From positions 1 through 53,966 of the forward strand of contig CABXIT010000005.1 in the NCBI GenBank assembly GCA_902512325.1: 53,966 bases of DNA. The letters are read 5' to 3'. The stretch is from an uncultured Alphaproteobacteria bacterium (lineage in GTDB: Bacteria; Pseudomonadota; Alphaproteobacteria; HIMB59; GCA-002718135). The notes under the pieces were generated by a model. It searched no databases. It had not been told where the DNA came from and saw only the letters and a list, made by a program, of their open reading frames with translations. Positions within the stretch are counted from its first letter, which is position 1. Each line of letters begins with the position of its first letter. Both the position numbers and the translations under genes were made by a program. Of this stretch, positions 36,843 through 49,123 are shown piece by piece.

Positions 36843-37538
36843 ATGAAAAAAAAAATATCAGTAAATAAATGGTCTTTTGATAACATGCCTGAAACTTATG
36901 ACTCACATTTAAAAAGATCAATTCCTCTATATCAAGAATCACAATTCTTTATTAGTAAAATTTCAAGTTATTTTATTAAAGACCAAAATATTAATTATGA
37001 GATCGGATGTGCAAATGGTACTATTATTGGAAGTCTTGCAAGAGAATATAAAAATTTTAAAAAAACTAAATTTGTTGGCATTGATCTTTCAAAAAAATTA
37101 ATAATAGAAGCAAAAAAAAGATATAAAAATATAAATAATTTGAATTTTCAGAGTTCAAATGCAAGTCAATACAATTTTAAAAAATGTAACCTCGCAATCA
37201 TTCACTATGTATTACAGTTTATGACTGATGAAGAAAAAAAAATGCTTATAAAAAAAATATATAAACAGTTAATTAAAAGTGGTGCTATGATTGTGTTTGA
37301 AAAAACACTTATGGAAGACTCGTATTCACAGGATGTTTTTTCAGGTATTTATAATGATTTTAAATTTGATAATGAATATTCTCCTGAGGAAGTTATTAAA
37401 AAATCTATATCATTACGCTCAGTAATGCGTTCTAGTACTTCAAAAAATAATATTGAACTATTTAAGGCATGTGGTTTTAAGTCTATTTATGATTTTTTTA
37501 AATGGGGTCCTTTTGAAGGATACCTCTGTGTAAAATAA
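36843..37538 (+). CDS. CmoA-like class I methyltransferase
   Basis: A 231-residue protein matching CmoA in several blocks: FDNMPETYDSHLKRSIPLYQ at the N-terminus, the SAM motif YEIGCANGTIIGSLA near residue 53, YVLQFMTDEEKKMLIKKIY near 123, and NDFKFDNEYSPEEV with VMRSS further on. CmoA makes carboxy-S-adenosylmethionine from prephenate for tRNA wobble modification. The Arg of the E. coli QKRS segment, which I recall as contacting the carboxylate, is not at the equivalent place here (KKSI). So it may use ordinary SAM. No cmoB is near. First gene of a three-gene cassette. Confidence 0.72.
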   Translation: MKKKISVNKWSFDNMPETYDSHLKRSIPLYQESQFFISKISSYFIKDQNINYEIGCANGTIIGSLAREYKNFKKTKFVGIDLSKKLIIEAKKRYKNINNLNFQSSNASQYNFKKCNLAIIHYVLQFMTDEEKKMLIKKIYKQLIKSGAMIVFEKTLMEDSYSQDVFSGIYNDFKFDNEYSPEEVIKKSISLRSVMRSSTSKNNIELFKACGFKSIYDFFKWGPFEGYLCVK

Positions 37539-37539
37539 T

Positions 37540-38298
37540 ATGCATTTTACTAATTTTTATAATGAAGATTTAAAAAATGCTTTAGATGAAAATTTTTCAA
37601 ATATAGTAACTGAAAATGTTGGGCCATTTATTTACTCAACAATAAAAACAATTAGGCCCAAAAAAATTTTGGAAGTTGGAGCTGGTTATACAAGTATTTT
37701 TTTTGCTCAAGCTCTTAAGGAAATTGAAGAAGAAAATAATTTTGATGCCAAACTTTTAAATGAACAAAAAATTGACCCTAATTGGGAGAGAAGACATAAA
37801 TTATTAAATAAAGATTATCAATTTAGCGCTGATTCAAAATTAATAATTGTAGATAATTTTTCTAAAGAAAAACATGATACAGCTCGGCCAGTTGATAATG
37901 CTATCAAAAAACTGCATCTTAATAAATATATTGATTTTGTAGAAGCAGATGGAATGGATTTACAAAAAATCAATGAAATGATTTCTAATAATTTACCGTT
38001 AGATTTTGTTTTTTTAGATTTTGGAGCTGGTGCAGCACTCCCAATTCTTTTTAAATTTTATTTTGAACGAATTAACAATCATGGTGGATACATTATGGTG
38101 CATTCAACTTTAACCAATGCTATGCACAGACTTTGGTTAGCTGAACTAAAACTTAAATATATAAATGACAGTAGTGTTGAAATAATGTCTTTTCTTGAGC
38201 CCAATAAAATAATGCAAAATAGTTTTAGTTTGATTAAGAAAAATACAGAAACTGAAACAGGTCAGTTTAATCCTCCGATATATACTGCACAGCCTTAA
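37540..38298 (+). CDS. Unknown methyltransferase-fold protein
   Basis: A 252-residue protein with a Rossmann/class I methyltransferase look: motif I ILEVGAGYTSIFFAQ near residue 43, an acidic end-of-strand-2 region (LIIVDNFSKE near 103), DGMD near 137 and the post-motif strand PLDFVFLDFGAGAALP near 151, then a C-terminal beta hairpin region. I do not recognise a named family. It starts one base after the CmoA-like gene and ends 10 bases before the enolase-superfamily gene, so all three are probably co-translated. Confidence 0.6.
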   Translation: MHFTNFYNEDLKNALDENFSNIVTENVGPFIYSTIKTIRPKKILEVGAGYTSIFFAQALKEIEEENNFDAKLLNEQKIDPNWERRHKLLNKDYQFSADSKLIIVDNFSKEKHDTARPVDNAIKKLHLNKYIDFVEADGMDLQKINEMISNNLPLDFVFLDFGAGAALPILFKFYFERINNHGGYIMVHSTLTNAMHRLWLAELKLKYINDSSVEIMSFLEPNKIMQNSFSLIKKNTETETGQFNPPIYTAQP

Positions 38299-38308
38299 TT
38301 TTTTCTAA

Positions 38309-39412
38309 ATGAAGATTAAAAATATTAAAGTATATAAAATAGACATTCCATTAAAAGAAGGTTCATACAAATGGGCTCATAATAATCATGTAGAAAAATT
38401 TGATACTTCAATAGTTATGATTGAGACTAACAATAATATCACAGGATTGGGTGAGGTCTGCACTCTCGGATCATCCTATTTACCTGCATATTCTAAAGGA
38501 GTACGTTCAGGAATATTAGAGATTGGAAAAGCATTAATTGGAAAAGACCCAACAGATATTTTTAATATACATTTAGAAATGGAAAAAAAATTAAAAGGAC
38601 ATCCTTATGTTAAATCACCAATTGATATGGCTTGCTGGGATATAATTGGCAAAAATTATAAAATGCCTCTCTGGAAACTTTTAGGAGGTAAATTTGGTGA
38701 GCAGATTCATTTGTACAGAGCAATATCGCAAGAAAGTCCAGAAATGATGAAGCAAAAAGTAGTTGAGTATAAAAAAGAAGGATATTCAAAATTTCAATTA
38801 AAAGTTGGTGGGATATACCAGGAGGACATAGAAAGAATTAAAAGTGTAAGTTCTGAACTAGATCACACAAATATTTTGGTTGCAGATGCAAATACAGGTT
38901 GGAAAAGTCATGAAGCTATAAAGGTAGTAAAGCGAATAGAAAATTTAGATGTGTACATTGAACAACCATGTGAAACATATCGAGATTGTGTTGAAATTAG
39001 AAAAAAAACTTCAAACCCATTTATACTTGATGAAAGTATTGACTCATTGAACAATTTCTTACAAGCTTATAATGATGGAGCTATGGATATAATAAATCTT
39101 AAAATTAGTAAACTTGGAGGAATATATAAAAGTAAACAATTAAGAGATCTGTGTGTAGATTTAAAAATTCCTATGACAATTGAAGACTCATGGGGCGGTG
39201 ATATTGCCACATCCGCAATCTCACATTTAGCACACAGCACTCCTGAAAAATTTAGATTTTCTTCTACAGATTTCAACAGTTATAATTCTTTTAGTTACAC
39301 AGAAGGTTCACCAAAAAGAATCGATGGAAAAATGAAGGCTTCTGATAGTTATGGTTTAGGAGTTGAGCTTGATTTTTCAAAAATAGGTGAGCCTGAATTT
39401 GTAATAAGTTAA
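38309..39412 (+). CDS. Enolase-superfamily enzyme (mandelate racemase/muconate lactonizing group)
   Basis: A 367-residue enzyme. Metal ligands are Asp193 (VADANTGW), Glu218 (VYIEQPC) and Asp241 (FILDESID). Candidate acid/base lysines are Lys165 (KFQLKVGG) and Lys265 or Lys268 (NLKISKLGG). By pattern it is nearest to the proline-betaine/4-hydroxyproline-betaine epimerase and cis-3-hydroxyproline dehydratase group, but this is from memory of the motifs, not a search. The mandelate-type His-Asp dyad is not evident. Third gene of the cassette inserted between rppH and the ATP synthase operon, convergent with atpC (11-base gap). Confidence 0.82.
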   Translation: MKIKNIKVYKIDIPLKEGSYKWAHNNHVEKFDTSIVMIETNNNITGLGEVCTLGSSYLPAYSKGVRSGILEIGKALIGKDPTDIFNIHLEMEKKLKGHPYVKSPIDMACWDIIGKNYKMPLWKLLGGKFGEQIHLYRAISQESPEMMKQKVVEYKKEGYSKFQLKVGGIYQEDIERIKSVSSELDHTNILVADANTGWKSHEAIKVVKRIENLDVYIEQPCETYRDCVEIRKKTSNPFILDESIDSLNNFLQAYNDGAMDIINLKISKLGGIYKSKQLRDLCVDLKIPMTIEDSWGGDIATSAISHLAHSTPEKFRFSSTDFNSYNSFSYTEGSPKRIDGKMKASDSYGLGVELDFSKIGEPEFVIS

Positions 39413-39423
39413 AATTTATTAAT

Positions 39424-39821
39424 TTAAATTTTCTCGTAGAAACTTGTAGATAGTGATTCCAATTTTGCTTTGACTATAAATAATTGCTCTTTTGCATTTT
39501 CAGTATCTTGGCTTTCTAAATCTTGAATTTCCTTTTCGATAGCTGACTTTTCTAATGAATGTATTTCATCCACACTCTCAGCAAGCACTATACATTTCTC
39601 TGGATTTACTTCAGCAAATCCCCCAGATACAAAAAAAGATTTTAATAAGTTTTTATCTTCACCGTAAACCATTACTCTTCCAGGTCTTAAGGAAGACATT
39701 ACTTTACTATGCCCAGGAAGAACACCGAAATCGCCGTCCTTTCCTGGAACAATAATCATTCCTACCTCATCATTAAAGATAAGATTTTCTGGTGAAACTA
39801 AATCAAAAGAAATTGTTGCCA

Positions 39822-39822
<1 letters not shown>
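39424..39822 (-). CDS. atpC: F1 ATP synthase epsilon subunit
   Basis: A 132-residue subunit with the N-terminal beta-sandwich domain (ATISFDLVSPENLIFNDEVG; GKDGDFGVLPGHSKVMSSLRPG) and a C-terminal helical region. It couples rotation and inhibits hydrolysis. Last gene of the minus-strand atpH-A-G-D-C operon; its ATG overlaps the atpD stop. Confidence 0.94.
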
Positions 39823-42151
<2,329 letters not shown>

Positions 42152-42153
42152 TA

Positions 42154-43689
42154 TTAGTTACTCGTAAATTTTTCAACAATGTTATCTAAGATTGATTTTA
42201 ATTTATCATCATTTTCTTTTGATAACTCTTTTTCATTCGCAATAGCATCTAACAAATCAGCATGACTAGATCGCATCTCATTTAAAACTTCTGTTTCAAA
42301 ACGAACAACGTCATTAACAGCCACCTTATCTAAGTAACCACGAACACCTGCATAAATGGATACAACTTGTTCAGATACTGTAAGTGGAGAATATTGTCCT
42401 TGCTTTAAGATCTCAACTAATCTTGCGCCACGATCTAGTAACTGCTTAGTAGATGCATCTAAATCAGATGCAAACTGAGCAAATGCGGCCATTTCACGAT
42501 ACTGAGCTAGCTCTAGTTTAACTGGACCAGCAATTTTTTTCATTGCCTTCGTTTGTGCAGCAGAACCAACACGACTAACAGATAAACCCACGTTGATCGC
42601 TGGACGAATACCAGCAAAAAACAAATTAGTCTCTAAGAAAATTTGCCCATCAGTAATTGAAATAACATTTGTTGGAATATAAGCAGATAAATCTCCTGCT
42701 TGCGTTTCAATAATTGGTAAGGCTGTTAAACTTCCTCCACCATGCTCATCACTCATTTTAGCGGCTCTCTCAAGTAGGCGACTATGAATATAAAAAACGT
42801 CACCGGGGTATGCTTCACGTCCTGGAGGCCTTCTTAATAATAAAGACATTTGTCTATAAGCAACTGCTTGTTTAGATAAATCATCATAGACTATAAGAGC
42901 ATGCATTCCATTATCTCTAAAGAATTCTCCCATTGTACAACCTGTATAAGCTGATAAGAATTGAAGAGGAGCTGGCTCAGATGCAGTTGCAGATACAACA
43001 ATAGTATATTCCATTGCACCATTGTCTTCTAGAGTTTTAACAATTTGGGCAACAGTCGATCTTTTTTGACCAATCGCAACATAGATACAATACAGTTTAT
43101 CTTTTTCATTGTTAGATTTATTAACAGATTTTTGATTTAGTATAGTATCAATCGCAACAGCTGTTTTACCAGTCTGCCTATCACCAATAATAAGTTCACG
43201 CTGACCTCTTCCCACTGGAACTAGAGCATCAAGCGCTTTAATTCCAGTCTGCATAGGTTCAGACACACTTTGACGAGGGATAATTCCTGGGGCCTTTAAT
43301 TCAATTCTTCTTTTTTCTGAAGATTGAATCGGGCCTTTACCATCAATTGGATTTCCTAAACCATCAACAACACGACCTAATAATTCTTTTCCAACAGGAA
43401 CATCAACAATTTCTCCTGTGCGTTTTACTGTATCACCTTCTTTAATGCCAGTATCATCACCAAAAATTGAAACACCGACGTTATCCATTTCAAGGTTAAG
43501 GGCCATACCTTTTATTCCACCTGGAAATTCTACCATCTCACCAGCTTGTACTTGATCAAGACCATATACACGTGCGATACCATCTCCTACACTTAGTACT
43601 GTTCCAACCTCTGCTACATCTGCTTTAGTTTCAAAATTGGCAATCTGATCTTTTATTACTGATGAAATTTCAGCTGCTTTTATTTCCAT
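42154..43689 (-). CDS. atpA: F1 ATP synthase alpha subunit
   Basis: A 511-residue regulatory nucleotide-binding subunit. The P-loop is [15 protein letters not shown] near residue 170, followed by [13 protein letters not shown] and the [17 protein letters not shown] signature near 364. It overlaps the atpH stop by one base. Confidence 0.98.
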   Translation of the reverse strand: MEIKAAEISSVIKDQIANFETKADVAEVGTVLSVGDGIARVYGLDQVQAGEMVEFPGGIKGMALNLEMDNVGVSIFGDDTGIKEGDTVKRTGEIVDVPVGKELLGRVVDGLGNPIDGKGPIQSSEKRRIELKAPGIIPRQSVSEPMQTGIKALDALVPVGRGQRELIIGDRQTGKTAVAIDTILNQKSVNKSNNEKDKLYCIYVAIGQKRSTVAQIVKTLEDNGAMEYTIVVSATASEPAPLQFLSAYTGCTMGEFFRDNGMHALIVYDDLSKQAVAYRQMSLLLRRPPGREAYPGDVFYIHSRLLERAAKMSDEHGGGSLTALPIIETQAGDLSAYIPTNVISITDGQIFLETNLFFAGIRPAINVGLSVSRVGSAAQTKAMKKIAGPVKLELAQYREMAAFAQFASDLDASTKQLLDRGARLVEILKQGQYSPLTVSEQVVSIYAGVRGYLDKVAVNDVVRFETEVLNEMRSSHADLLDAIANEKELSKENDDKLKSILDNIVEKFTSN

Positions 43690-44246
43690 TACGCCCCCTT
43701 CATTGCGATTTTAAGTTTATTAATTTTATTAGCCAGTGAAGTATCAATCATTTTTGAACCCACTTTAACAATTAATCCACCCATAATATTTTTATCAACA
43801 TCAAATGATAATGATAATTTATCACCTAAAATACTTTTTAGTTGATTAGTAATATTAGTTTTTTGATCATCATTTAATTCATCAGCCGATGTTATGTCCG
43901 CAAGAACATCGCCTCTTTTTTGTGAATTAATATTCATAAATTGTGTAATTATAGATAATAAGTTAGAAAATCTTTTGTTTTTTTCAATAACTTTAATAAA
44001 TGTATTCGTTAGTTCATTAGCATTAATTTTTTTTAACAAACTTTTGAATATGTTAAGTTTATCAACGGAAGTTATAAGAGGGCTTTTAACAACTAGACTT
44101 AATTCTTTATTGTCTTTTAAAATTATTTTTAGATTTGATAAGTCACTTAAAACAGGATCAATAAGATTTTTTTCCGTTGCTAAATCATAAAGTGCTGCAG
44201 CATATCTATCAGATACTAAGTCTCCAGATGCAAGTTTTGATGCCAT
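43689..44246 (-). CDS. atpH: F1 ATP synthase delta subunit
   Basis: A 185-residue stator subunit linking F1 to the b-type stalk. The N-terminal [20 protein letters not shown] and the C-terminal [20 protein letters not shown] are family hallmarks. First gene of the F1 operon. The F0 genes (atpB, E, F) are not in the window, as usual for alphaproteobacteria. A small palindrome TAAACT-CCC-AGTTTA lies at 44305-44319 in the 121-base gap to priA. Confidence 0.94.
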   Translation of the reverse strand: MASKLASGDLVSDRYAAALYDLATEKNLIDPVLSDLSNLKIILKDNKELSLVVKSPLITSVDKLNIFKSLLKKINANELTNTFIKVIEKNKRFSNLLSIITQFMNINSQKRGDVLADITSADELNDDQKTNITNQLKSILGDKLSLSFDVDKNIMGGLIVKVGSKMIDTSLANKINKLKIAMKGA

Positions 44247-44367
44247 TAAATTATTCTCCGTAAGGAAATTTGTGAGAGGCTATTAACACATCAGAAAAAG
44301 TAGGTAAACTCCCAGTTTATGCGTCAAATATGTAATTTTTGATATTTACCCATCAATTGTGAATAAA

Positions 44368-46320
44368 TCACAAGAAAGTGTAAGGATCCACATCAATAAT
44401 TACCTTAACAGCCGATGGTATTTTAACTGAATTCACCATTTTTTTGGTGAAAATATTTAAATTTTTCCTACTTTTTCCTTTTAAAAGGATCCTGTATCGA
44501 AACTGACCTTTTAATAAATTAATTGGAGCTTCCACTGGACCAAGTACACTACATTCTTCTGAATATTTTCTAAAATAAACTAATTGCTGTGAAATTTTTT
44601 CAACATTTGCTTTTGATGAGCCAGATATGATGATGGAAGTCATAAAACCGAAGGGCGGTATATTAAATTGTTCTCTCTCCATAAGAGCTTGATGGATGAA
44701 AGTAGTTCGGTCTCTTTGTTGTAAAGACTGAATAATAGGTTGTTCTGGATAGTATGTTTGAATAATAACTTTACCTGTTTGTTGAGATCTCCCTGCTCTA
44801 CCACTTACTTGTTGCAACATGTTATAAGTTTTCTCTATTGCACGCATGTCTCCACCAAACAATCCAGCATCAGCATCAATTACACCCACTAATGATAAGT
44901 TAGGAAAATCATAACCCTTGGCCATTATTTGTGTAGCCACAATAATATCAATTTCTTTATTAGAAAATTTATCAATTAATTCTTTTATTTTTTTTGGTGA
45001 ATTTATAAGATCACTCGACATCACATTTACTACTTTGTCAGGAAAAGATTGCGTGAGCTCTTCAGCAATTCTCTCCACCCCAGGTCCAATAAATTTAATA
45101 GAATCTTTTGCAAGACACTTTGGACAATTAAAAGACATCTCTTCAATGCTACCACATTGATGACATAGTAAGCGTTTTTTTTGTTGATGCATAACTAACC
45201 AAGAAGAGCACTGTGCGCACTGATGTCTATATCCACACTCTACACATAAACTTAGAGGTGAATATCCTCTTCTGTTTAAAAAAATTAATGCCTGTTCTTT
45301 ATTTAATAAACAATTTTCAATCTCATTTTTAAGAAAACTAGATATCCATTGATTTTTTTCTAACTTATTCTTTGACAAATCAACTAAACTTATTTGAGGA
45401 AGTGGCAAACCTGAATATTGTTTAGATAAAAAAACATGATGATACTTTTTATTATTAATATTATTTATGGTCTCAAGGGAAGGTGTAGCTGAAGTAAGTA
45501 TCAATTTATTTTTTTCATAATTTGCTTTTACAACTGCCAAATCTCTTGCTTGATAACGTATGCTATCCTCTTGCTTATATGAAGAATCATGTTCTTCATC
45601 AATTACAGTTAATCCTAGATTCTTAAAAGGTAGAAAAAGGCTTGATCGCGCTCCAATAACAACTAACGGTTCACCCTCATAGCATTTGTGCCAAATTTCT
45701 TTTCTTCTTTTAGGGGTAATTTTGGAGTGCCATATATTTATTTCTATTCCAAATCTCTCTTTAAACCTATTTTCTAATTGAGGCGTTAGACTTATCTCTG
45801 GTACCATAATTAGTATTTGTTTTGATTCATTTATCTCACGCTCAATTAAATCAAAATAGACTTCTGTTTTTCCAGAGCCTGTTACTCCTTCCAGCACAAT
45901 AGGTTTGTGCGAGTACTTTTGTATTTTTATCATATCTACTTTAGCTTTATCTTGTTCATCATTTAATATAGTTGATTTAAAGGATGGTTCAGGAAGATCT
46001 TTAGTTTCTCGTTGATAGCTAATTATATCTTTGTTGATAGTAAATAATTTTAAAACCGATCCTATTGGGGCTAATGTATAATCACTCACCCATTTTAAAA
46101 ACTTAATGTTAATTTCATTAAATTTTATTCCACTAATAATAGATTCTATTTTTTTAATATTATAATCTGGTTTTTTAACATCAGACGCCATTACCATACC
46201 TACTTCCATAGCTTTTCCAAAAGGCACAATAACGATTTGGCCTATTTCTAAAGACTGATCATCTAGTTCATAGGTAAATACTTTATCAAACGGTCTGGCA
46301 ATAATAATGTCATAATACAT
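44368..46320 (-). CDS. priA: Primosomal replication helicase PriA
   Basis: A 650-residue 3'-5' superfamily 2 helicase that restarts stalled replication forks. The N-terminal DNA-binding domain (YYDIIIARPFDKVFTYEL) is followed by Walker A GVTGSGKTEVYFDL near residue 145, the DEEH box (VIDEEHDSSYKQ near 237) and eight zinc-binding cysteines from CVECGYRHQCAQC to CPKC (about 355-400). It is somewhat shorter than the E. coli protein. The ATG at 46320 is chosen over a TTG six bases upstream. priA beside the atp operon is a common alphaproteobacterial arrangement. Confidence 0.94.
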   Translation of the reverse strand: MYYDIIIARPFDKVFTYELDDQSLEIGQIVIVPFGKAMEVGMVMASDVKKPDYNIKKIESIISGIKFNEINIKFLKWVSDYTLAPIGSVLKLFTINKDIISYQRETKDLPEPSFKSTILNDEQDKAKVDMIKIQKYSHKPIVLEGVTGSGKTEVYFDLIEREINESKQILIMVPEISLTPQLENRFKERFGIEINIWHSKITPKRRKEIWHKCYEGEPLVVIGARSSLFLPFKNLGLTVIDEEHDSSYKQEDSIRYQARDLAVVKANYEKNKLILTSATPSLETINNINNKKYHHVFLSKQYSGLPLPQISLVDLSKNKLEKNQWISSFLKNEIENCLLNKEQALIFLNRRGYSPLSLCVECGYRHQCAQCSSWLVMHQQKKRLLCHQCGSIEEMSFNCPKCLAKDSIKFIGPGVERIAEELTQSFPDKVVNVMSSDLINSPKKIKELIDKFSNKEIDIIVATQIMAKGYDFPNLSLVGVIDADAGLFGGDMRAIEKTYNMLQQVSGRAGRSQQTGKVIIQTYYPEQPIIQSLQQRDRTTFIHQALMEREQFNIPPFGFMTSIIISGSSKANVEKISQQLVYFRKYSEECSVLGPVEAPINLLKGQFRYRILLKGKSRKNLNIFTKKMVNSVKIPSAVKVIIDVDPYTFL

Positions 46321-46384
46321 ATTCAATAATAAATTTTTATAATCTTAACTTTTTAAATATCACGTATATGATATACAGCAATCA

Positions 46385-47044
46385 ATGAAATTTTTTGTCG
46401 ATACTGCAGATATTAAGCAAATAGAAGAGCTTATCCCAACTGGATTCGTTAATGGAGTGACAACAAACCCATCTCTTATTGCTAAAAATGGTGATGATAT
46501 GGCTAAAACTATAAAAGCTATTTGTTCAATTGTATCAGGACCTGTTAGTGCAGAAGTTACTGCAACAGACTATGATACTATGATGCAAGAAGGTGAATAC
46601 TTAGCTTCTCTTGCCAAAAATGTAGCAGTTAAGGTTCCTCTAACACCAAGTGGTTTAAGAACTTGTAAAACACTACGAGAGAGAGAAATTTTGGTTAATG
46701 TCACATTGTGCTTTACTGCTGCTCAAGCATTATTAGCAGCAAAATCGGGAGCCTCATTTATTTCTCCTTTTGTTGGAAGGTTGGATGATCTTGGTGAAAA
46801 TGGAATGGATCTAATTGAGGATATTGTTGATATATATGAGAACTATGATTTTGATACTGAAGTTTTGGTTGCATCTGTAAGATCACAACAGCATATAATT
46901 GATGCTGCAGTAATTGGAGCCCATGTAGCAACACTGCCACCAAAAGTTATTCATGAATTATACAATCATCCATTAACAGAAAAGGGCTTAAATGCCTTTT
47001 TAGATGATTGGAAAAAAACAGGACAATCCATCCTTCCTAAGTAA
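46385..47044 (+). CDS. fsa: Fructose-6-phosphate aldolase/transaldolase-like protein
   Basis: A 219-residue TIM-barrel enzyme of the small transaldolase (TalC/FSA) family. The N-terminus KFFVDTADIKQIEEL, GVTTNPSLIAK near residue 25, and the Schiff-base lysine in NVAVKVPLTPSGL near 85 are visible. It could serve the non-oxidative pentose phosphate pathway as transaldolase. Divergent from priA. The DUF484 gene begins directly after its stop. Confidence 0.93.
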   Translation: MKFFVDTADIKQIEELIPTGFVNGVTTNPSLIAKNGDDMAKTIKAICSIVSGPVSAEVTATDYDTMMQEGEYLASLAKNVAVKVPLTPSGLRTCKTLREREILVNVTLCFTAAQALLAAKSGASFISPFVGRLDDLGENGMDLIEDIVDIYENYDFDTEVLVASVRSQQHIIDAAVIGAHVATLPPKVIHELYNHPLTEKGLNAFLDDWKKTGQSILPK

Positions 47045-47720
47045 ATGAAAAAAAAAAGATGATAACAGTTCTGCAGAAGAACTTGTTAAAGATTTCCTAA
47101 AAAAAAATAAAAACTTTTTTATTAAGCACTCAGAGTTATTAAGGGAATTACAATTTCCTATTAAGGATAAGGGATCAAATAAAGTGATCGATCTTCAAGT
47201 CTATCGCTATAAAAAAATCAATCAGGAAAATATAGATTTACAAAATCAAATGACTCAAATTTTACTTGCTGGAAAAAGTCATATCCAATCACAAAAAAGA
47301 ATCCTTAAATCATCTCTTAAAATTCTTAATTGCAAATCATTGGCAAAAGTCTTTAGTGTTATTTTATCTGATTTTAAATTACTACTTGGGTGTGAATATA
47401 TTAATTGTTTTAGTACAAATGATAATATTGATATCAAAGAGTTACAAAAAATAGATACAAGAGTAGCAAAAAGTTACTTTCGTGACAAATCAATGACAAA
47501 CTTAAATCAAAATCCAAAAGGAATCTTATTATTTTTTCCTAATAAATCACCACAAATAAAATCCTATATTTTATTAAAAATAAATTTTCAGGAAGATATT
47601 TTTGTTGTTGCTATGGGCTCAAAAAATATAAATAAATTTAATGCTGATCAACAGGTTGAACTTATTGAATATTTAATTAAAATTATAGAAATAAAAATTA
47701 ATCAAATATACCTAAAATAA
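47045..47720 (+). CDS. DUF484 family protein, frameshifted in a ten-A run after its start
   Basis: A GAF-like DUF484 protein. From 47058 one frame reads DDNSSAEELVKDFLKKNKNF then FIKHSELLRELQFP, the DUF484 N-terminal pattern, and continues as VIDLQVYRYKKINQ to the stop at 47718-47720. The ATG at 47045 is followed by ten As (47048-47057); with nine the protein would be continuous (224 residues). In the given sequence this ATG yields only MKKKR. The downstream GTG at 47184 would delete the conserved N-terminus. Either a homopolymer error or transcriptional slippage. In relatives this gene usually precedes xerC, not a MATE gene. Confidence 0.78.
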
Positions 47721-47728
47721 TAAAAAAT

Positions 47729-47761
47729 CTAAGCATAATAATTCATATCATGAATTCTTAG
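47729..47761 (+). terminator. Hairpin between DUF484 and MATE genes
   Basis: Seven-base arms AATTCAT (47740-47746) and ATGAATT (47750-47756) around ATC, extended by CTAAG (47729-47733) and CTTAG (47757-47761) across an internal loop. No clear T run follows, so termination is possible but unproven. Confidence 0.4.
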
Positions 47762-47803
47762 GTTTAAATAAAATAAATAAAATATAGTGTTAGTAAAGCT
47801 GGC

Positions 47804-49117
47804 ATGTCTTCTAAATCTTCAATTAATAATATTTTAAAATTATCAATCCCAATTTTTTTTGCTAATTTAGCCATTCCGCTTGTGGCTATTGTAGATACAG
47901 GATTAATGGGCAATCTTGAAAATGCTAGCTATTTAGTAGCTACCAGTATTGCCTCAAGTGTATTCTCCATGATCTTCTGGAGTTTTGGTTTTCTACGAAT
48001 GGGAACTGTTGGTATGGTGGCTCAAGCCCATGGATCAAACCAATATGATGAGGTTGTTAATTTAGTTTTAAGAAACATTACATTTGTTTTGATTATCTCC
48101 TTATCATTGATTTTTCTACAAGCATATATTTTTAAACTAGCTTTATTAATTTTTGAATTAACACCTGAGACAACAAAATACTTTAAAGATTATTTTAACA
48201 TACGTATTTATTCTTCATTCGGTGAACTCACTATACTTGTTATTACCGGTTTATTTATTGGCCTACAAAAAACAAAAACTTCTAGTATTGTTGTTGGCTT
48301 TTTTTCTATTACTAATATTATTTTCAGTTTAGTTTTTGTGATTTATTTTAATTTAAATGTTCAAGGAGTCGCGCTTGGTACCTTAGTATCTTCCACTCTT
48401 ACATCAATTATTTTTCTATTTTTTACTTTCTTTGAATTAAAAAAGTTTACGACTTTAGAATTTAATTATAAATATATTTTTAATTTTAATAAAATAAAAA
48501 ATATATTTAATATTAATTTAAATATTTTTATAAGATCAATACTTCTTACGTTTTCTTTTTTATTTTTTACCTATCTTAGTAACTCTATTAGTGAAGATGT
48601 TGTCGCTGCCAATACGATACTAATCAATCTCATCATGTTTTCAGCTTTTATTCTTGATGCCTATGCATTTTCAACAGAAGGACTTGTAGGTTATTCGATT
48701 GGATCTAAAAATAAAAAATTATTAAAAGAGATTATTAAAAACTCATTTATTTTGAGTAGCATTACAGGGTTAATAATTTCATTTGGATATTTTTTAGGCA
48801 AAAATTATTTTATAGAAATAATGACTGACTTAGAGAGCATCAAGAGTATTTACTTATCATATTCAGTATGGATTGTAATAATTCCCTTTATTTCTTCTTT
48901 TTGTTACCAATTTGATGGAATTTTTGTTGGTGCATCTAAAACAAAAGAATTGCGAAATGCTATGATCATATCTGTTGGTATTTATTTATTAACAGCTTTT
49001 CTTCTAGTTAGTTTTTTTGGCAATTTTGGTTTGTGGATTGCATTAAGTATTTTCTTTATTTTAAGAGGGTTAACTCTATTTTTATATCTTGGAAGAATTT
49101 ACAAAGCCGTGGTATGA
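47804..49117 (+). CDS. MATE family efflux transporter (DinF-like)
   Basis: A 437-residue inner-membrane protein with about twelve hydrophobic segments in two halves. The first segment pattern (ILKLSIPIFFANLAIPLVAIVDTGLMG, residues 9-35, only partly quoted by family) and FWSFGFLRMGTVGMVAQAHG near 60 match DinF-type MATE exporters. The second half begins near residue 235. Substrate unknown. Its stop is six bases from the end of the convergent PotD-like remnant. Confidence 0.88.
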   Translation: MSSKSSINNILKLSIPIFFANLAIPLVAIVDTGLMGNLENASYLVATSIASSVFSMIFWSFGFLRMGTVGMVAQAHGSNQYDEVVNLVLRNITFVLIISLSLIFLQAYIFKLALLIFELTPETTKYFKDYFNIRIYSSFGELTILVITGLFIGLQKTKTSSIVVGFFSITNIIFSLVFVIYFNLNVQGVALGTLVSSTLTSIIFLFFTFFELKKFTTLEFNYKYIFNFNKIKNIFNINLNIFIRSILLTFSFLFFTYLSNSISEDVVAANTILINLIMFSAFILDAYAFSTEGLVGYSIGSKNKKLLKEIIKNSFILSSITGLIISFGYFLGKNYFIEIMTDLESIKSIYLSYSVWIVIIPFISSFCYQFDGIFVGASKTKELRNAMIISVGIYLLTAFLLVSFFGNFGLWIALSIFFILRGLTLFLYLGRIYKAVV

Positions 49118-49123
49118 AAAAAT

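Noticed and set aside
44305..44319. Palindrome TAAACT-CCC-AGTTTA upstream of atpH as an operator.
   Set aside because: Too short and AT-rich to support a regulator site without conservation data.
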